Positions 23,447 to 35,885 of a DNA stretch of 64,000 nucleotides are shown here, piece by piece. The DNA lies in NCBI GenBank assembly GCA_029962745.1, contig CM057153.1:12182518-12246517 (forward strand), given 5' to 3'. This DNA comes from Echinometra lucunter (Eukaryota > Echinodermata > Echinoidea > Camarodonta > Echinometridae). The position numbers were made by a program, and so were the translations under genes. Every line of letters starts with the position of its first letter. Position 1 is the stretch's first letter. Under the pieces are notes generated by a model. The model made no database searches, was not told where the DNA came from, and was given only the letters and a program-made list of their open reading frames with translations.

Positions 23447-24309
23447 ATGCCTTCCTCAACGTGAATTATCTCATCATATAATCAATTACACACAACTAAG
23501 GTACCAGCATTGATCATGATGCTTGAAGGTTTAAAAAGCTCAGATGGAGGGCTCTATGTCATATACATGTAATCAGGCATCAATTTATGACCTCTGTGTA
23601 TGAAACTTGATAGGGTTTGGATAATTGACATAGCTCTTATTATTTATGATGTTTGAAATATGAGGGTAGGTGGCATCTAAACTCTGCTGTCCTGCCCTTG
23701 CATAAAATGATTCAAATGGTATATATACTATATAGGGTTTCCTTGGAAGCCTTCATGGGTTTGTTAGTATTATGTGTTTTATCATCTATGATAATGCACA
23801 AAGTTTCGATAATATGTCCTTGTCAGTGTCCTTGTCTGTCTGTATGTGGCAATAAATCTGCATACGTGTAATTTTGCCTGTACTAAAGGCAATTTGTTTA
23901 TAGAATAATATACACATTTATTTCTTTGAAAATGTTTTGTTTTGTTTTGTTTTTGTGCGGTATATTGTGCATCTATGAGCCTTTTCTTAAAATGGAATAT
24001 ATAAACAAGCATACATTATGGATGCAGCTCATCTTTAAATACATATCTTATTTTTAGGTTATATCAGGAATATATTCAGTAAAGACTTATGAAGGGTCAT
24101 CCATTCAAAATTATATATATATATATCAACAGAAATTGAAACAAATGCATTCCACCATTCATTTTGACATATGTTGTTATCAACTACCCAGTTTCAATTT
24201 TAGGGGTGAAACCAAAAAATACTATCTTGACTTGATGGATGTAAAGGCATGAGCATTCCATCACTACTTATTGGTTAATCTTACTTCTCTTTCTTTCTTT
24301 CTTGTGCAG

Positions 24310-24399
24310 ATGGTGAAGCGAACATGAACGGAATGGATGGATCAGTGAACCGAGTGCGGCAGCTGCGAAAGAGGCTGTCGCTGAAGAACTTCAAGAGAT
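24310..24399 (+). CDS. Coding exon with a TAIRE-kinase-like N-terminal motif
   Basis: A strong acceptor (CTTTCTTTCTTTCTTGTGCAG) and a perfect donor (GAT|GTAAGT) bound 90 nt, entering and leaving in phase 1. With the exon at 9146 the split codon is Asn. The peptide is GEANMNGMDGS followed by VNRVRQLRKRLSLKNFKR. From memory, human CDK16 and CDK18 start MDRMKKIKRQLSM and MNKMKNFKRRFSL, and CDK14 has KMKKLRRTLS near its start. The alignment is gapless with basic or hydrophobic identity at almost every position and a shared Ser. KRLS also fits a basophilic kinase (PKA-type) or 14-3-3 site. The exon is GC-rich against AT-rich flanks. The kinase domain is not in view, so the family call is tentative; another protein with a basic RxLS motif is possible. 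Confidence 0.7.
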
Positions 24400-25037
24400 G
24401 TAAGTTTCCCTGAGCTCTAAGATCTTTCATGGAGAGGATCTTGTTTTAGAAGCAAGAGACATCTTAAGATGACACGATCTCTTCTTTTTTTGTCATTTGT
24501 TTGTTTTATTTTTGTCTAGTCTTTTTTTTTTTTGCTTCTCTTTCTTCTGTTTTCTTTCTATTCTGTAGAAGTATTTTTTAAGTAGGCCTACGTTATTAAT
24601 AATGATATTACATGTATACTTATATTACAGTGACCCCAATACAAGCCACATGCTTCTAGGGAACCTTTCCTCCATCCACCATGTTTTAAGCAATGTTAAT
24701 TTTTTTTATTTGTAATTGATTATGAGAAGGAAATAAATGTGTTTTGAAATCTAATAGTATGGAGTGGATCAAGTTTTAGAAACAGGAGATGTCAAGGGAT
24801 AGCAAGCTCTTTTGTGACTTATCTCCTACAAATCCAAATGTTTTTCTCTTTTCTTGTCTTAGGATTTTCTATCTGTAGTTCTCTTAATACATGTACCTAT
24901 CTGCTGCCTGCCTTTCAAGGTTTTATCCTTGTTCATTTTAGTCTACCGCAAATGTCATACCCCCCCCCCCCCCCCCCCCACTCCTCTCCCACTCCCATTG
25001 ATGCCCTCTCTACTCTCTTTTTTTTCATTTCATGATC
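24400..25037. other. Start of the next intron
   Basis: T-rich after the donor, with a C18 run at about 24961-24979. No exon recognised. Confidence 0.4.
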
Positions 25038-25219
25038 TGGGCTCCGTCTTATAAAGATTTGCCATTGATTCAAATCAATCTCAAAGTTGCAATCGATTTT
25101 CAAAAAGAATCATTGTTTGAGAGTTATCTCATCTCCTATCTCTTAAGTACACAGTTGAGATCAATTTCAAAGTTGTGATAGCTTTGAATCAATCGCAACT
25201 CTTTATAAGATGGGGCCCA
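25038..25219. mobile_element. GGGCYCC-ended MITE
   Basis: The 20-bp termini TGGGCTCCGTCTTATAAAGA and the complement of TGGGCCCCATCTTATAAAGA form inverted repeats, with weaker pairing continuing for about 40 bp (ATTGATTCAA words). No open frame and no clear target duplication. Confidence 0.8.
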
Positions 25220-26985
25220 GGTTTCCTTTAATGGTTTCTCAGTAAATTTCCAAATTTCTGTCTAAGTCTGAATATAGGTATTTGCTCTCTCTTTCTCAGC
25301 TGATGATATTTGGTTTGTTTTTTTTTTAGTTTTATTTTTTGCTCTTTCCACCACCCCCCCCCCCCCCACTCCTCTATCTGTTTGTCTATCTTTCTTGATC
25401 TAGGTCCCTCCTCCTTGACTCTTCATCTTGTATTTATTTTCTCTCTGTCTGTTTTGAATCTCCCTGTATTAAACCCTCTCAAGCAAGCATTATATTACAC
25501 CCACCAAAATAACCTTCCTTCTCCCCCCACTTATCTGCTGTTGCCCTGTGGCTACTCTTCTGACAGGTACTATTTTAACATCTCCTCAAGATCTCCTCCT
25601 AAATAAAACTCATTGGCAGAAATAGGCTTATCTTCTGTATGGCTCTGTCATTGTATACGCTGAGCTTATCCCACAGAATGAGGTTGAAAGCTGTGTATTA
25701 GGAGTTGACGTGTACGTTACCTGTCAGTGAGAGAATGGTGGGGGTCCCAGGATACGTTAAGTCTTTTGCGGTGGAATAGGTTAAGCTGACGTGTCTAAGC
25801 TTAGTTTAGATCCATTGCTTTGAAACCCTTTTTCATACTGTGGATTGTACAGCAGTGCTCAGGTACTTGAAAATCAAATGCTGATCCCTTCACCATTTTG
25901 TGACAAAAAGTTTTACACAGTAATTCCCTTAAAATGTCATTTTATGAAGGCGTTGTCCTGTCAAGCATGATATGATTTCGGTATGATAAATGTTTTCCAT
26001 AAATCCAAGCCTGAGTTATAAGGGGCTTAGTAATCAGCAGGTTAAAAAGACAAGTAATATTAAAGCAAGAGGGAGCTGGCACCCTTGTATGGGATTTTGA
26101 AATAGCGCCCTCTCAGTCCTAAACTACTGATTTTATCCCCTTTTTGCTCCCAGCATGCTTTATTCTGATCAATGAGATCTTTATTTTTTGAGTAACATCC
26201 GTTAAAAATATATTTGTATTCATACTAAGGAAATTCACGAGAAGCCACAAAGGATATATGTTTCTAAGAGTCTCTCGTTTTGAGTAGCCATAAGTTGGTG
26301 CTGTTGTAAATACATCGTAATAAGGGTCAGTTCACTGCTGCTTTAAGAAATCTTACTATTCTCTTAATGTGATCAACTGATCAGGCACAGGTTTGTATCA
26401 TAAAAAATACCTGTAACCATGGTTACATCAACTTATAGCCTTTTGTCATTATCAGTGGTGTAATTTTTCTGTCTGAAATGAGTATTTTTCTAGATTTACA
26501 GAAAAGCATAAAAAGCTGGTTTAATTGTGGCATTGTTTGAAATTCTGCAAAAGAAAAGTGAATGTCTTCAAAAAGCCACTTTTGAGGCATTAGCTGATAT
26601 ATTTTTTTTTCACTGAAGCTTTTTTTTAAACATGGTGGCAAATGAAAATTAGATACATGCATATAGGCCTGCAGTATTCTCTAGGAAAGCATGGCATAGG
26701 ATCTCCATCCACTACTTTCATGCCACCTGAGGAGGAAAACACTACTATTCAAACCTTGACAGTTTCATCAGGATGGACACAGTGCTAAGATGACCAAAGA
26801 TCTCCTCAGTCCTGTCATTTGAAGTTAGAAAGCAAGAATCCCAATTTTAAAAAGCCTTGAGGGAGATAGAAAGTGCAGAGAGAAACATGATATCCTCCTG
26901 TTGTGCGGCGCTGCAAGGCCAAGGAGGAAAAGCTTCGTACCTGTCATCCTACAGGTCAGGTACGCATGGCTGATCGTTCGTCTAA
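25220..26985. other. Intronic sequence, nothing recognised apart from C-runs
   Basis: Contains a C13 run near 25353 in a pyrimidine-rich stretch and a short hairpin (CGTACCTG and its complement, about 26936-26964). No exon or element is supported. Confidence 0.4.
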
Positions 26986-27391
26986 AGCCCACCGCACACT
27001 ATACGATCCAACTGCGACCCGATTTTCGAACAAATGGCATTTTGCATTAAATATGAAAATTTAAACAAGTAAACTTATCTTATTTGAAGTTCAGAATAAT
27101 GATAGGAATACTAAAATCTAGATTTTGGTTAGCTGCAAGCCTTTTGCTTGGAGAAAAGGCCAAATCGGCTTCAAATCGTAGCAAATTGCAAGATTTCTGT
27201 GACGTCACAATAGAGTTCGCTTTTATTCCTACAAAGTGGCTCGCAATATCCGGAATTTCGATTTCAGCATTCATACGATGATTCGGAACTCTGATCATTA
27301 AGATTTGGCATGTCTGAATGTTCATATCAAATGCTATAGCAAATTTTTCCAAAATCGGATTGCAGACAGATCGTATAGTGTGCGGCAGGCT
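26986..27391. mobile_element. TWA-flanked MITE, copy 1 (PIF/Harbinger-like)
   Basis: Ends AGCCCACCGCACACTATACG (from 26986) and CGTATAGTGTGCGGCAGGCT (to 27391) are inverted repeats of about 23 bp. Both flanks are TAA (26983-26985, 27392-27394), the 3-bp TWA target duplication expected of PIF/Harbinger elements. The interior shares GGCCAAATCGGCTTCAAATC, GCAAGA-TGACGTC and TTTTTTCCAAA with 63349-63766. It contains a perfect TGTGACGTCACA (CRE-type) palindrome. No transposase. Confidence 0.85.
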
Positions 27392-27394
27392 TAA

Positions 27395-30159
27395 GGTGGA
27401 GGAAGAATTGATTGTTATGCCATCAGTATGTTCAAGATGCTGCAGAAAATCTGTAAACTTTCACCCATTGGTTTTTTTATTGATAAATGAACCTACCCAA
27501 CATATACCCGACATTAAAGGCAGGTTTACATACATGTACACTAGAAAAGGGTGGGATGATTTGAAAATAAAGCATTTTCTGTGCCTTTCAGGAATAATTC
27601 TGCAGAAAAAGTGAAATGAATTTTGGACACAAGTTAGGATATGTGCTTGAATAAAAGGTATTGTTTAATTCTTAACCAGGCCAATTCAAATTTAGTCAGA
27701 CTATGCACATCCTTTCAAATTCAATCATTTTATTTTGCATTAAATCAGGTTTTTGTTAACTTGATATTCAGAGAAGTGAGTTTTAGGGTTATTTCATTGA
27801 AGATGTAGGGTCTGCATTTTCGGTTTTAGATTAGATCAAGTGAAATTATTGTACAGTGTTCAGTTCATGGGTGAATTCACGGCTTTCACTACTGTGTAGT
27901 GATGGGTAGATTTTTATTTTACAGATTCATTTTCAATGAAGCTTGCATAATCATGCTTTGTAGTTTTGGTCAAAAAAAGCCATTTCCTCTGTCATAGATG
28001 TTGTCTTTATTTACAATAAAGTATTTTCTATAGTCTGCTCTAATGTCAAAAAGGGAAAATAAAATAAAAGTTGAATTTTTTTTCTAGTTCCGAATCCTTT
28101 CAGGAATTAATGAAATATTTTATCAGTTAAGATACCGGATGTATATTGCTCTGGAAGTTACAAACTAGTGTTTATTTTAATTTTTACATCCTTCAATACC
28201 TTTTTAGAAAGGGTTATTTTTTACTGCACCAGTTTTATTGAATGTCATCTGATGGCATTGGCTTGACAGTTCTGAAAAGATAGCATCAGAGATGACTGAT
28301 GGTATTTTCTTTTCCAGGTTTTCCGGTGTAACATGTCATTCCCTGGTGCAACATTTCATTCTTTGCTGCTAGATTTCTGTTTTGATAGCATATAAATGCT
28401 AAGGAAATAGCTTTATTTTGTAGCTTGGTGGGCAGGTGTTACATGGGAAGCAGTCTTAGGTTAAGCTAATGCAACGCATGACTTCCCTACGGGTTATCGA
28501 TCTTGAATTTAAGATTGGCTCTCCTGTGATCTGGTATTGTCTGCAAGTCAGGGTTGAAGGGATTGGTTTCTTATTAACTTGATGCGTAGTGCAGGTAAGT
28601 TGAGAGGGAGCTAAGAAATTGGTTTAGACCTTCCAAGAGCGCCATTCTGACCTTTTCCACCGAGTGTGTTCCCAGGTTTTATTCTTGATTGCCACCCCCC
28701 CTTCTTTTTTAGTTTGTGCTTGAATAAACGGTAATTGGCAGTGACTTTGCTGTACACCTTCCCTTTGTGAAGGATATGGCATCTTTCAGTACTCGCTTCT
28801 TTACACTCCAAAACCATTTATTAAATTGCTTGAAGCTACAGTGTAGATTTCAGATTCATTATTTTAATACAAACACAATTAAATGAATCTAAATATATAA
28901 CTGTAGGTGAATGAATTTGTAAATAAAATAAAATTGATTGAATAAATGAATAAATGAGAAATAAAATAAATGAATAAGCAAGTAAAGAAACAACCAATAA
29001 CTAAATATTGAAATAAAAAGTTCAAAAGAATGAATATTAAGTAATTAAAATAATGATAAAGAAAATGAATAAAAAGAATGATGTACCTGTTTCATCAGGT
29101 CATGTCTTAACATTTCTTTAAAAATTGACTTAAGTTCTATATAAACAGGATGAACAAACATGCGAACACTTCCCATGTTTGATTAAACATGATTTGAGTC
29201 TTCAAAGTGATTGGTGCAGCTGAACATTTGAATTTCTCTAGAAAAATCATAAAATTTCTAAGAATATTGAATTTATAAATCAATGCAAGCACTTCTACCT
29301 TTTTCTTGGAACATGATTTATATGTAATTCTACCAGGTAAGCGCCATTGCTGAAGTCGATACTGATGTAATGCCCAGTAAAAGGTTCTAATATGTATACA
29401 TCATTTCAGTCGTTCCTCATTTATATTATCTATTTTACATCTAGACTTCTATTGACATTAACAACAACAGCAAAAAAAAAGAGGAGTCATAACATTTTCA
29501 AATTGTTCAGAAAAGTCACAAATGATTTTGAAAGCATTAAAATTCATGGAGGAAAAATGGGATCTGCTGTCATAAAGGCTGGGATTTATTTAATACTGAT
29601 GAATTATGGATGTATTTGAGAGCTGGTCTTTGCATGTAATCTGGTATCAGATTAATCATTGCTACATGTACGTACATCATCCTGTAAGAGATCTGTGTTT
29701 AAAGGCTCTGCAGGATTATTGCAGAAATTGTGAATGGTAGAAGTGTTGTTATAGAATCCAACAAAAGGGTGATATCAGATGTTAAAAACAATAATTAGAT
29801 GATTCTCTTAAATGTCAAATTTAAGAGAACAGAATTTTCCTTTAATTTTCTAGAGAAGAGGGACTTTTAATTATTGTACGAAAAACAACAATTAAATGAT
29901 TTTTAAAAATCCACATTAAAGTACATAATGAAAAGAGACAGAAAAAAAAATTGGCTCTGACAAGACTCCTATTTCATGCTCCCTTTCTCTCTCTTTTTTT
30001 TTTGGGGGGGGGGGGCTAGCTGCAAGTTTTCATAATTTGGTACTACTTCAATATACCTCAATATGAGATTCAGTTAGTTATGTATTCTGTCATGGGGTAT
30101 ATAAACCTGTCAGAATAACTTTTAGACCTAGTTTATCCGAAATGTCATTTCAAATTTAA
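27395..30159. other. Intronic sequence without recognised genes
   Basis: AT-rich. An AAATGAATAAA-type low-complexity stretch runs at about 28870-29070. A partial inverted relative of the 30160 tandem unit lies near 29838-29882. A GTAAGT after an ATG at 28582 is too short to call. Confidence 0.45.
30001..30014. repeat. Poly-G run
   Basis: An uninterrupted run of about ten G follows a T tract; it is one of many G/C runs in the window. Confidence 0.8.
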
Positions 30160-30710
30160 GAGGACTTAATTTTCCCTTTAATATGTAAAAGCAGCATAAT
30201 ACTAATGCTTGATGGGTGGAAATACAATGATTAAAAGTCCCTCTCCTTTGAATGTTCTCTGCAGGAATCACTACATTACTGAGGCTAAAAATGATATAAA
30301 AGATGCCCCTAACATGTTATTTAACAGAACTAAATTTTCATGTAATTTAACATGAATAAATTTTCCCTTTAATCTGTAAAAGCAGTGTAATATTAATGCT
30401 TGATGGGTGGAAATACAATGATTAAAAGTCCCTCTCCTTTGAATGTTCCCTGCAGGAATCACTACATTACTGAGGCTAAAAATGATATAAAAGATGCCCC
30501 TAACATGTTATTTAACAGAACTAAATTTTCATGTAATTTATCATGAATAAATTTTCCCTTTAATCTGTAAAAGCAGCGTAATACTAATGCTTGATGAGTG
30601 GAAAATACAATGCTTAAAAGTCCCTCTTCTCTGAATGCACCCGTGCAGGAAATACTCTGTACATTACCGAGGCTAATATGAAAGATGCCCGGAACATGTA
30701 TCCCTTGGGC
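30160..30710. repeat. Tandem triplication, unit 191 bp
   Basis: TTTTCCCTTTAATMTGTAAA recurs at 30170, 30361 and 30552. Units 1 and 2 are nearly identical through TTAAAAGTCCCTCTCC, GAGGCTAAAAATGATATAAA and GATGCCCCTAACATG; unit 3 is more diverged, especially at its right end. Open frames across it repeat with the unit and are not genes. Confidence 0.9.
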
Positions 30711-31624
30711 TACTATACCAATCAAAATGAATGACTCATTATGGTAGTAAGAACCTGCAATTGAAGTGAATATTTTCCCTCAGGCTGTCAAAATACATAG
30801 AAGTCAACTTGAAGGTAACTTGGCTTGTAAAAAAAAATGTGTATGGCCATGTAGTAGAAATTATCTTCTAATATTTCATACACAACTGATTTGTTCTTTG
30901 GACAAAAATGAGCTAGGCATATGTAACTCTTTATATCTTGCATTTGAATATTTTTTTTCTTTCTTTCTGGATAAGAGTGAGTGAGTGAGAGAGAGGGGGG
31001 GGGGGGAGAAAGGATAACAGAAAAGAAAGAAGGAAGGAAGAAAGAAATAAGATGAAAGAAAAAAGAGAAGAACAGAGAATAGGAGGAAGACAAAAGAAAT
31101 AATCGTCAATATACACTGAGATGTGGTTTTTATAGCAGGACTTTTATGTTTTTCTGATCATTTTCCTTACGTGTCTTGTTTTGTATTTTCACATTACTTT
31201 CATGAATATTTATTGACATTAATCATTAACATGTCTCATTTGTGAAGGTGCAATTCGAATTTTCTGCTGAGTCTCATTTCTGACAAGAAAATTATCAGAA
31301 ATCAATCAAAAAGCTTCAAAGTGCAGTTTTCCATAAAAGCTAGATCTTAAGCTGCCTATTAGCAATTTTCCAGCTCCATGGAACTAGCTACGACTGATAT
31401 CTGAATGTCATATGGTCTCTTGGAGGTACTTCTGTAGAAAATGATGAATAATTCATTTTCATTCTGCTAAGGTATAATAGTCTGGGGAAATTTTTTGGCC
31501 TGAAATGTTTTCTTGCATAAAGCTGTAATGGCATGTAAAAGCATTATGACGGAGAAATGAAGACATTGCACATAAGGACCTGTGTATGGCAGTGTTAATA
31601 TAGCCTGTTGCCTATACGGGAACC
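30711..31624. other. Intronic sequence with purine-rich patch
   Basis: A (GAGT)/(GA)/G11 purine block lies at about 30975-31100. Nothing else is recognised. Confidence 0.4.
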
Positions 31625-31774
31625 AGGGCCCCTTTTCTTAAAACTTGTTTTTAGTAACAACTGCCACATTTCTATGACATATTTGCTCTCGGCCAATCAG
31701 ATGCAAGGATTTCAGTAGCTTATAACAGTTATTGTAACTTGATATTGATAACAAGTTTTATGAAATGGGGCCCT
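31625..31774. mobile_element. GGGGCCC-ended MITE
   Basis: AGGGCCCCTTTTCTTAAAAC and the complement of AGGGCCCCATTTCATAAAAC form inverted termini. It has a central CTCTCGGCCAATCAGATGCA segment, shared in the opposite orientation with 20070-20186. No coding capacity; the family appears at least twice here. Confidence 0.85.
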
Positions 31775-31849
31775 TGTTGTTGTTATTGTTGTTGCATTGG
31801 GTTTTTACAGACATGTTTCAATCAAATATGATTTTTTACGTCTGGGACC

Positions 31850-32000
31850 GACCTTTAACGTCACCATCCGAAAGACGTGGCAAATGTAGATTCATGTCTT
31901 GCCAAAGGACATTAGTGCCGCGGTAGGGATTCGAACCACGGACCTTCTGGTTCAAAGTCCGGAGATTTATCCACTGAGCCACTGAGCCACTGAGCCACTG
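31850..32000 (-). repeat. tRNA-derived SINE
   Basis: Read on the minus strand, GTGGCTCAGTGGATAAATCT and GGTTCGAATCC are box A and box B of a tRNA-like head, with TTG at the anticodon position. The body ends near 31850 and three 9-bp GAGCCACTG repeats lie at the head end. The 3' acceptor pairing expected of a tRNA gene is missing. Confidence 0.75.
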
Positions 32001-33173
32001 AAATATCATTCTCTTCTTAGTGTTTCTTATCACCATTTATCCTGTTCTTTTCCTTTTTTGTCTTCATTTTGGGGGGTATTTTTTTAAAATTGCACTAGCA
32101 TTCATCATTTCTGATATTGTCATTTTTATGTAACATTCTATTTTGACCGTTTTCCTCTGTTTCTTTCTTTGAATTCAATTTTATTCACTGCATTTTATCT
32201 TGAAGTCAAATATCATATATCTCCTGAATTATTCATGCACTTGCACAATGATACGAGTTATTTTAGAGTATTGTATATGAGTTCTATAGGAAACTCATGC
32301 ATGGAAAGAGGATACCGTTTTCGAAGAAATGTCCCGCAGAAAAATACAACCAAAGTCTCATCTCTACAATTGAATATTCTTTTTTCTTCTCTCACTTTTG
32401 TTTTGGTTTTGATCTGTCCCCTTATCCTCTTAAACCCTATACAGTAAGAACAGAAAACTTGCACTAATTTTGTTATTTTATATCATGAAATTAATGAAAA
32501 CCTGTTCTCCCAAAGGTTTTTGCTGCAAGAGTGGCCATCATTAGCAATTCATTCCTAACTTCGGGTTTCTCTTTGTCTAGATAAAAGCAAAATATTTTGT
32601 TGTGCAATTTGTCCCTTGCTACCAATTTACATATTTGTTGATGATGAATTTTTTTGTCCTTTACTGAGATTCTTTTTGGAATTTTAGGAGGCATGAAATC
32701 GTTAGCATTTGCAATCTTTTCATTGCTGCGCAGTCTGTTTTGTCCTGAACATAACAATCTTCAAATTGATGATTTATGCCATTAAACATTTGTGAATTGT
32801 TTTTATTATGAGGTTTTCTATTTGATATTCTAGATGTTGATTTCAGAAACATTGAGGAATATTTGTTGTGTCATTATAAGCATTTCAACTTGAAATGCAC
32901 TGTGATGCATTTCTAAATAGATTAGGTTTTAGGAGGTAGGTGGATTTGTGGTTGAACGGTATTATGGTGATTATAGGGTTAAATGAAGTATTATTTTTTA
33001 AAAGTCATCATAAGTCATAACAGTACAAACTGGCAAGGCAAGTCATTCTGAAATATAGTACTAAATGTTGTTCCTTCTTCACTGTGCAAAGTTTCCTAAC
33101 AAAATTTGTATGGAATGAAATGCATGCATGGATGTATCACAATCCTGTGACAAAGGTGAGAAATTAATGTCTG

Positions 33174-33176
<3 letters not shown>
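32001..33176. other. Intronic sequence, no supported gene
   Basis: The minus strand has several overlapping open frames of 63-88 codons at about 32258-32852, rich in Lys, without motif, splice sites or conserved order. They are most likely chance in AT-rich DNA. Confidence 0.35.

Positions 33177-33210
<34 letters not shown>
33177..33210. repeat. (TG)n microsatellite
   Basis: About 17 TG units. Confidence 0.95.
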
Positions 33211-33211
<1 letters not shown>

Positions 33212-33240
33212 TTGTAGATTTATATTTGCATGTGGAAATG

Positions 33241-33276
33241 GAGGTGCCGTGGTCGAGTGGTTTATGGCACTCGATC
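33241..33276 (+). repeat. tRNA-like 5' half fused to a MITE end
   Basis: GGTGCCGTGGTCGAGTGGTT followed by GGCACTCGATCAT resembles the D-arm half of a tRNA-Ser/Leu type and contains a box-A-like segment. It stops at the left end of the inverted repeat at 33277, and no box B follows. Probably a truncated SINE head. Confidence 0.4.
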
Positions 33277-33577
33277 ATAAAGCTGTTTGTAAAGTTACGA
33301 ATGACTTTACAAATGACTTGAATATGAAGTGCCAAATGGGATGCCTAAAGCTTTTCCTGATGTTTTAAAAAAGTGGGACTGCATTTCCAGTAATCTCAAT
33401 TAAATTGTGGCAAAAATTTACTTCTCAACAAAAATGTTCTTAAACAAAAGTATTCTAATCTATACATGTGCATATTTCACCTTAAGCTGATGCCATTTAT
33501 AATGACTGAGAATTCCGTTTGGCTTGCCATATTCAAGTCATTTGTAAAGTCATTCGTAACTTTACGAACAGCTTTAT
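33277..33577. mobile_element. Foldback MITE with 50-bp near-perfect arms
   Basis: The arms 33277-33326 and 33528-33577 are inverted copies with one mismatch in 50. They start ATAAAGCTGTTTGTAAAGTT and end GACTTGAATATG. The 201-bp spacer has no open frame. Such arm identity suggests recent activity or arm conversion. No target duplication is evident. Confidence 0.85.
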
Positions 33578-35885
33578 AACGCACCCCCTGGACAGTTTTA
33601 TAAATGCCAACCATTATGGAACATTCATGTAATACCATTGCATGTCATAATCCTTGCATTAACAACACTTGAAAGCATCAGAGATTACATTATCCCAAAC
33701 TGAATTAGCGTACCGTGGACATTGATTACACTTGAAAGTACGAGGCAGTACACATAATTACCAAAATGATAGATTATGAGAGTCAGTCTTGCATGTTATT
33801 ACTTAATTTGTATCTAGGGAAGTGCACATCGCCTCAACATTGTAGGTCAATTATGCAGTGCATCCCAAACATGTATTCCCCATTTAATTTGGCATGTGCA
33901 TCTTGTCCTGTAGCAAATCTACTCATGATGCATCAGAGAAGTTAACATCTAATGTAGATCTGAGAGTGGAGTATTGTTGACTGCTAATGTTTGAATAGCA
34001 AAGGGCACTTAGATCACATTACTCATGCATTGTGCACTAATTTTTTCTTCTCTTCTAACTTTCTCTCCCTCTCTCTCTCACTCAGTCTCCTACCCTCATC
34101 TTTTCTTTCTTTCATCTCTCTCTTCTCTTCTATTTCCCTTTGTTTTCTCATCTCTCTTCTCTTGTCTCTTCATGTTTTCTCTTCTCTTTTCTCTTCTTCT
34201 CTTCTCTCTCCTTGCTGTCTCTTATCTTTTTTCCCTCTTTTCCTTTCTTCTATTTTGTATTTCTTTTGTGTATCATTTCCTTCATTCTCTCCTTTTTCCT
34301 CTTTTCTTTTCTCCTTTTTTTCTTCTCTTCTCTCTTTGGTCCTGTCTCCGCACTATCTCCTCTTCCTTATTTCTTTCCTTCTCTATTTTTCTCTCTCCAC
34401 ACCCTTTTTGTTTTGTCTGTTCTTCTGTTCTTTAGTTCTTTATTCTCTCTGTAGTATTTCTTTTCTTTTCATGACATATTGGCATTTTCCATGTCTTATG
34501 GTATACATGTATCTTGAAAAGCATTTCACAATAGATTCCTTGTAGAAAATAAGAATAATATTTAACTGTAATGTAAAGCTTGCTTTTATCCCGTAAGATG
34601 AAAATTATGGAGGAAAATGATCACAAGGTCTTTGTAATGTGAGGGGGAATTTGAGACTATTGTCGTTCTTTTTCCTGGCAGTTATACCTGCTGATTGATA
34701 GCCCGGCATATGGAAAATATATACTATACTAAAAAAAGATCTGTATTCAATACATGGCTTGAACATCTTCTCAGAGTATATTGTATTTGGCATTTCAGGT
34801 GGCATTTCATTAGAAGTCATGCTTGTTATCTTTTTTCTTGTGGAAATCCATTTCTGTAGTGAGAAAACAAAAATGTGGTTCTGGATGTTATGGGAAATAG
34901 ACATTCTTGTACTCCATTGATGTGATTTATATGTACACGCCTAAATTCAGTTGCATAGGATAACTTTTTTTTTCAAAAATAGATTACTTTGCTGCATAAC
35001 CTGTTAAACACTAGCTGGGGCTAGGATTTATGGAAAATGCATTTTATACTAAAATCATATCGTGCTCAACAGGTTGAAATATTTGTCTGTAATATTTGAA
35101 TGTTGGAATAAGGAAATCGGCTTTTCTTGCTAGGGTGCCCCATGAGAGAAAAAGGAACAAAGCAATGAACTATCTAGTATCTACTGTAGCTTCATATTTT
35201 TGACAGCATGTTTATATGGTTTCTACAACTAAATCCTTCGTCATTAATGCCCATGCAATTGATCCATATGGATTTACTGAGATATACTGGAAGAGATTAA
35301 ATGCTCCTAGTGGACCACCAGCAGATAGAGAGAGAGAGACTTGAGTGACCAAATACATAGCTCTGTATTCTATGTTGCGCTCTACACCATGTTCCTGTAT
35401 AACCACATATTCAATAAAATATTGTGATGTGTGTCGTAAACACATCAAATCCCTTTTAAGGGCATGTTTTTTAACTGTGGTTTGATGGACAAGACACATT
35501 GTAGTTGTTATTTCCTTTTCTTGTAAACCTCATTGGCAGTATAGATGTTTATTAGCTGCAAAGATTAAATTCAAACATTTTGCACTTGTGACATTATATG
35601 TTTGGGAGTCTTACTCAATAAAGCATTAACAAATTGAATTAAGCATGGATATGTTCATGAAAAATAGTACAAAATAGCAGGTGAATCTATTGGCTCTGTT
35701 CAACTGAAATGTTCAAAGCCACAAGGATCATAAGAGAAGAAGCTCCTTATTTCAAAATATTGCAAGATACATTATGCTTAACATTGCCTGACTTAAATTG
35801 TACTTTTAATATGATGGAATTGAGGATGTCCAATTATTTATTACAGGTAGTTCACCATTCACTTGTCATTCTTATATTCTTATGC
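33578..35885. other. Intronic sequence with a long polypyrimidine tract
   Basis: From about 34040 to 34460 the plus strand is almost purely C/T (TCTCTT, TTCCTT words), which creates false Ser/Leu/Phe-rich frames. The rest is AT-rich. A member of the TATAACATGCATTTTCCA family lies on the minus strand at 35001-35080. Confidence 0.7.
35001..35080 (-). repeat. Short dispersed repeat, 'TATAACATGCATTTTCCA' family
   Basis: Contains TAGCTGGGGCTAGGATTTAT and GGAAAATGCATTTTATACT, then TCGTGCTCAACAGGTT, as in the other members. Confidence 0.5.

Noticed and set aside
28582..28594. Short ATG stretch ending in CAG|GTAAGT
   Set aside because: Only four codons; a perfect donor alone is expected by chance at this scale.
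32258..32852. Lys-rich minus-strand frames suggesting a decayed retroelement
   Set aside because: No reverse transcriptase, endonuclease or zinc-knuckle motif; the frames do not follow one another and the region is AT-rich.
33991..34545. 184-codon plus-strand frame
   Set aside because: It crosses an almost pure C/T tract; three overlapping frames are open together, as expected of low complexity.
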